Origin: Smallanthus sonchifolius
Lineage: Eukaryota > Streptophyta > Magnoliopsida > Asterales > Asteraceae
Direction: 5' to 3'
Assembly: GCA_023525975.1 (NCBI GenBank)
Contig: CM042038.1
Coordinates: forward strand, 10,851,272 to 10,915,271
Length of the DNA: 64,000 nucleotides
Both the position numbers and the translations under genes were made by a program. A model generated the notes under the pieces. That model made no database searches and was not told where the DNA came from. It saw only the letters and a list, made by a program, of their open reading frames with translations. Positions 59,285 to 64,000 of the stretch are shown piece after piece (position 1 is the first letter of the stretch; every line of letters begins with the position of its first letter).

Positions 59285-59872
59285 CTACCTGTTTAAAGAA
59301 GCATAACTGTTGATCAAAGCCAAAGCATTGCTGGTTAAGTGTGCAACATTCACAATCTTTCCTCTTACAACACTTTTCATTTTGGGGTCATTCTTAAACC
59401 CTTCAGAGCACGTGTCTTCATCCGTTAGTGCAGAACTGACCCACGTTTGTATGTCGCTCATCACTAGCCTCGCATCTTTGGAACCTGGTCGAGTCATCTC
59501 CTCGAGTGATCTTTGCAACTCATACACCGAGTCATTAAGCAACTCGATGCAGTCTTTCATGGCTTCAATCTCACGAGGAGTCATGCCATTCACTTTTGAA
59601 AGTTTAACCATCGATGAAGAGGTTGTGCGAGTGGTGTCAAGGGTCACAGACAGTGCGGTTTGGGCTAGTAGCTTTGGGCTTGTTTGGATTGCACCTGCTC
59701 GCGTTGACAGTGAGTTGAAGCAGAGTTTTGGATAAGTTGTTAAACCGCAGGATGTTCTGATGAATTCAACATTTGTTTTTTCAAGGGCTGAGATTAAATT
59801 GATGGAGGAAGCTAAGAGAAGTAGTATTATGAGGATGTTATGGAAATTGATTGAGTATGAACCTTGATCCAT
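59285..59872 (-). CDS. Pectin methylesterase inhibitor-like protein (copy 4)
   Basis: Intact single-exon gene, 195 residues, ATG at 59872. A signal peptide (NILIILLLLASSINLISAL) precedes the four-helix inhibitor domain, with cysteines in FIRTSCGLTTYPKLC, MKDCIELL and DEDTCSEGF. It is far closer to copy 3 (52277-52847) than to copy 2, so copies 3 and 4 come from a later duplication that also took several hundred bases of upstream DNA. Expression could differ: here a Helitron sits about 190 bp upstream of the ATG and a 1.6-kb Mutator-like element about 800 bp upstream. As for copy 2, the target is inferred to be pectin methylesterase. Confidence 0.88.
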   Translation of the reverse strand: MDQGSYSINFHNILIILLLLASSINLISALEKTNVEFIRTSCGLTTYPKLCFNSLSTRAGAIQTSPKLLAQTALSVTLDTTRTTSSSMVKLSKVNGMTPREIEAMKDCIELLNDSVYELQRSLEEMTRPGSKDARLVMSDIQTWVSSALTDEDTCSEGFKNDPKMKSVVRGKIVNVAHLTSNALALINSYASLNR

Positions 59873-60058
59873 ATTATGTTTGAAGAGAACAAAGCTAATG
59901 AGGTTGGTATGTTATGAAGTGGTGCAAATTCATTCGACATTTATAGGCAACTGAAAGTAGATATTCACATGCAACGTATTTTGATTGATAGATAGATATA
60001 ATAAGCCGAATTTTGGATTTTGGTATAATTCAATGAATGGGCTTATGTATATCTTCTA

Positions 60059-60430
60059 CTAGTTTAAAAACCATGTATTACATGCGTTGAATAAATAAAA
60101 CTTGTTATAAAACATCAATTTTTATGAAGATTTGTAAATTCTAGAAATGTTATATAATTATTTTTTAAAAATGTTTTATAAAAAGGATGTAGAAATGTTC
60201 AAATTATAAAAATGTTTTATGAACAAACTAAGTTTTTTAAAATAAAAAACGTTTTATAAAATTAATTATAGAAATCATTATTATTTAATAAGAGAGGTGG
60301 GAAACAAAAATAATAAAAATTAGAGAAATTTGTGTAATTAACAGGAGAGAAAGGCGTGAAAAAAATATTAAGAATGCATGTGTGAGTGACAACTGTCCCA
60401 CAAAAACATTTATTTATTATATAATATAGA
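60059..60430 (-). mobile_element. Non-autonomous Helitron upstream of inhibitor copy 4, 372 bp
   Basis: The minus strand starts TCTATATTATATAATAAATA at 60430 and ends with the palindrome-like GCATGTAATACATG, a short spacer and CTAG at 60059. It sits between A (60058) and T (60431). The paralogous flank of copy 3 (ATCTTCAATAATTTAAG, about 53430-53446) is the uninterrupted site, which fixes both borders. Confidence 0.8.
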
Positions 60431-61030
60431 TTATTTAGGCGTCTTTTAATGTGTGAGATATTCATCAAATTGGAGTAGGGGGTCTAAAAATGTGACGACG
60501 ATTGCAATGTGTTCAAGTGGGATCTTCCGGGCCTAAAGAAAAGAAACGTATTTAACTTTCCAAACCATATGATTCTCTCTCTCCCTCTCTCTCACACACA
60601 CATGTATAAACAATCGCACAGATATTTTTCAAAAAGCATAAGGTTTTTATTAGAGAATATTAAAATGGAAATTTGAACAAAAAAATTATCTAAAATATAC
60701 ATCCTTATTTAGCCAGTTAAAATATGGATATTCTTTACAATAGCCGGCTAAACTTAGCCGACTAAAATTTCCGTGCCCACATTCCTTTTTACAGAGTACG
60801 AACCAATAGTGGAGTGACACATGGCCGGCTTCAAATACCCGACTATAGCCGTCTAATCCTGTTAGCCGACTAAAGCCTTATATTAGCCGGCTACAGCCGT
60901 CTAATCCTGTTAGCCGGCTAAAACCTTCTATTAGTCGGCGCTTTTTTCTGAAATGGTATTTGGCTTGATCCGGCTTCTTTCCTGGCTTGATGGCTTTAGC
61001 CGGCTTTTTTTTAATATGAAAAGTGATTTT

Positions 61031-61032
<2 letters not shown>

Positions 61033-61077
<45 letters not shown>

Positions 61078-61726
61078 AAGGTGTATTTATTTTTATGTCT
61101 TCACATACAAAGTTGATATGGAAGAGTATCCCCAGACTCCTCTGGATTACATATTGGAGTTAGAGCTGGTATAACATGTCAGACATGACACGATAATCTG
61201 TTGTGTTCAACACGAACACGACACGATAACTAATCGTGTCATTTTTTTCAAACACGAACACAATATGTTTATTAATAGATAACATGTTAAGGACCTGTTT
61301 AAATAGAGAATAAATATAACATATGTAATAAAAGAACAAAATGCCAAAACTTAATAAAAATTTAAAAATTTCAATCATAACATCCGTTAACATAATAAAT
61401 CCAAAACATTTTTAAAACAAAAACCCATAAAAGCGAAATTAATCAATGTAATCGGCCTAGAATCTAGATGCAAATAGGATGTTAAGTGTTAACATGTCTA
61501 TAATTGGTCTTAACATGTTAACCTGTTAAGACACAAATTTAACATGTCCCTAACGTGTCGACATGTTTAAGACACGAAACCTGTTAATGTCAAATACAGG
61601 ACTTGTTAATTACGTGTTGTGTCGTGTTAAACATGTTCGTGTAAAAAAATGTTAGCCCTAATTGGAGTCTTGGGATACTCTTTCATATCAACTTTGAATG
61701 TGAAGACATAAAAATAAATACACCTT

Positions 61727-61791
<65 letters not shown>

Positions 61792-61856
61792 AAGTTTAAA
61801 TGTGTAAACCAAAAACTAAATTCTGGCCACATATTTATTATAGTTAATTGAGTGTT

Positions 61857-61911
<55 letters not shown>
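61033..61911. repeat. Three long TA dinucleotide tracts
   Basis: TA runs occupy about 61033-61075, 61730-61787 and 61860-61911. The first two lie symmetrically around the inner palindrome arms; the third adjoins the right outer arm. Lengths are likely polymorphic and assembly-sensitive. Confidence 0.85.
61161..61660. mobile_element. hAT-type element nested in the fold-back element, exact 8-bp duplication
   Basis: The ends are TAGAGCTGGTATAACATG and, reversed from the right, TAGGGCTAACATTTTTTT. The exact duplication ATTGGAGT flanks it (61153-61160 and 61661-61668). Subterminal motifs such as AACACGA(A)CACGA and their inverses repeat near both ends. It has no ORF of note. Confidence 0.85.
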
Positions 61912-61914
<3 letters not shown>

Positions 61915-62251
61915 CACTTTTGATATTAAATTTTTTTAAAAGAAGCCGGCTAAAGCCATCAACCCAAGCAAATACCATTTAAAAAAAAAGCGTCGGCTAA
62001 GCCGGCTAATAGAAGGCTTTAGACGGCTATAGCCGGCTATTTGAAGGCTTTAGCCGGCCACCTGTCACTCTACTATTGGTTTGTACTCTATAAAAATGAA
62101 ATGTGAGTACGGAAATTTTAGCCAACCAAGTTTAATCGTCTTAGCCGGCTATTTTAAAGAATGTCCATGTTTTAGCCGGTTAAATAAGCATATCCATTTT
62201 AAATAATTTTTTTGGTTAAATGTCCATTTTGCTATTTTTCTTTTTTTATTA

Positions 62252-64000
62252 TCTTGTAGATATTTTGAAATTATATTTCAAGCAAGAATATAAGGTGAAA
62301 TATGTGGTCTTAAGTTCTTAATGTATGTAGTTAACAAGCTATAGAGTTTAATATCTTTTGATTTAAATGTATTTAAAAACTTCGCTTTATTTGTATATGC
62401 GGTGGATCCGCCCATGAGTATATTGTTGAGTAGATAGCGCACTATATAAATGAGTACTACTTGACGGACAGTTTCCTTGGAAATCTGTCGATGAAAGTTG
62501 TTATCGACGAGAAAACATCAGGTGAATGTCCGTCGGTAATATATTAATAGGCATAGGTAGTTTGGTTTCCTATGGATTACCGAGGGAATTCATCAAGGAA
62601 TTACCAACTATCTTAGAGAGGGTTTACCGACGAGTCTTCGTTGGTGGCCGTCAAATCTTCTCCGGGGAAACATACACTAGTACCGACGGATTACCTTCGG
62701 TATATTTGAGACATGCCGATGACTTTTCCCTCAGTAATAAAATTCCAATTAAAAATATAAAATAAATTTTATTTATATTTCCTAGAAAATAAAACATAAA
62801 AACTGAAACGGAAATCAAAATGAAAACCTAATATAATAATTGTACGAATACGAAATACAAAAAAATGTAACTATATCAAAATGAAATACAACAGAGACTA
62901 GCTAAGAGGGGGTGGGTCTTGAGGTGGTGTCGGGTCGAAGTCAACCCAAAATACACAAGTCTAGTGATTTTAAATCAATTACACAAGTCTACCAAATACA
63001 TACATACATTCATAAAATTAAAATCTTATATGTTCTTAACCAAAACTAAAACCGAAGTCAACCAAATGCTATACAATCACATTACTATACAACAACCTTA
63101 AATACACAAGTCTAGTGAGTTAAACAATTACACAAGTCTACCACACATACATATATACATTCAAAAAAATATAATCTTATAAGTTTTTGAGCAAAACCTA
63201 AAACCAAAGTTTACCAAATGTCTCACAATCATATTACAACAACCCTAAAACGTATGTTTCACTAAAATCAAGAACCAAAACTGAAATTAAGTGCCAAATG
63301 GATGGTGGTGCGGTGGTGGCGACATGCCGACGGTTGTGGCATCGTATAGCGAGAGAAGATATGGAAAAGAAATTGGTTCTTAGTGGGAAATGAATTTGGG
63401 CAAACTGGTTGTGGGGTTTAACCCTAAATCTACCGATGGAAGTGTCGACGAAAGTTTCGTTGTTATTTGAATTTTTCAACATATTTCCCGAGATATCTAT
63501 CTATTATTATTAATCTTATTATTATTGTTGCAAAACATTATTATTTAATAGGCTCGTCGGAGATTTCATTGGAAATCCGTCGACGGTTACTGACAAGTGT
63601 AGACATCAGCAACAGAGTTCCGCTAGAATACTCCACATCTTCCAAAAAGAAAAAAAAAACTAAATTCCTCTTCTAATGTGTTACTAGGTTCATTACGACA
63701 CGTGACTATAACATAATACGCAATCATTTTTAAATCTTACAAATAAATTTCAATACCACCAATTATTCTAACAAACATGCTAACGACAATCCACCATACT
63801 TGAGAGACCCGAACAACCGAGCCCATGACGGAGTATTTAAATTCTGAGAATACCGATTCTGACGGTTGCTTTCGTCATACTTTTTTAACGATGATACTTT
63901 ATTTTTCTAGTAGTTGTTTTAGATACAATATATAGTATAGAATTAAATGAAATATGTTTGTTATGTTTTGCTATCTAAAGAAGATCTATTGTGTTTTATC
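62252..64000. other. Intergenic with GTCGGTAA/CCGACGGA motifs; no gene recognised
   Basis: Between 62460 and 62720, and again at 63420-63600, short words such as CCGACGGATTACC, TCGGTAAT and GTCGACG recur, as in subterminal regions of CACTA-like elements in this window. ORFs here are short and compositionally driven. No terminus was resolved before the right edge. Two AATACACAAGTCTAGTGA blocks (about 62951 and 63103) form a direct repeat. Confidence 0.4.

Larger units (their letters stand above)
60653..62242. mobile_element. Fold-back Mutator-like element with GCCGGCTA arms, containing nested inserts
   Basis: The outer arms (about 60653-61030 and 61912-62242) are inverted copies rich in GCCGGCTA and carry the GAGTACGAACCAATA block; same family as 15401-16546. 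The duplication TTTTTATTA flanks it exactly (60644-60652 and 62243-62251), and the paralogous unoccupied site is at about 54543-54551. Inside are three long TA runs (61033-61075, 61730-61787, 61860-61911), a second pair of inverted arms (about 61076-61152 and 61669-61729) and a hAT insert (61161-61660). The ORFs here are TA-run or arm artefacts. Confidence 0.85.

Noticed and set aside
60878..61812. ORFs rich in Ile-Tyr repeats
   Set aside because: They are translations of TA dinucleotide runs.

Overview
This is a 64-kb piece of AT-rich nuclear DNA from a flowering plant. The genes have spliceosomal introns, are spaced by kilobases of non-coding DNA, and belong to plant families (TDR/PXY receptor kinase, F-box/LRR, pectin methylesterase and its inhibitors). 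The spaces hold small DNA transposons. The gene set and transposase look eudicot, perhaps Asteraceae, but that assignment is an impression and not proven here.

Layout. 1-1718 (-) is an intronless multi-pass membrane protein running off the left edge. It faces, across a 1-kb intergenic region, a 14-exon RFT1 homologue at 2727-9222 (+) of 530 codons, whose introns carry several small transposons. From 9.2 to 25.4 kb I see no host gene, only elements with intact target duplications: a 917-bp hAT derivative with a BED-finger relic, two fold-back Mutator-like elements and a Helitron. At 25438-28690 (+) is a TDR/PXY-type LRR receptor kinase, at 29962-31627 (+) an F-box/LRR protein, at 33722-34339 (+) a small tail-anchored-looking coiled-coil protein, and at 35533-37867 (-) a two-exon pectin methylesterase with an N-terminal inhibitor domain. 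A Helitron split by a decayed PIF/Harbinger element spans 38740-41019. A six-exon small membrane protein gene (46022-47271, +) follows. Then comes a cluster of four pectin-methylesterase-inhibitor-like genes on the - strand (48.4, 49.1, 52.3 and 59.3 kb): two intact, two broken.

How they relate. The genes do not form an operon-like system. RFT1 is a housekeeping N-glycosylation gene and the receptor kinase is a developmental signalling gene (TDIF/CLE perception in vascular cambium in the known family). The only functional theme is pectin methylesterification: one methylesterase and four inhibitor copies within 25 kb. The last two inhibitor copies lie in a larger duplicated segment. That duplication gives unoccupied sites for two transposon insertions inside this same window, so the insertion points can be read directly.

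I found no convincing new biological system. The most informative material is the transposon archaeology: nested insertions, a Harbinger insertion at the centre of a Helitron terminal palindrome, and fold-back elements with exact 9-bp duplications. Also notable are two GC-AG introns and the inhibitor gene cluster with its small frameshifting deletion.
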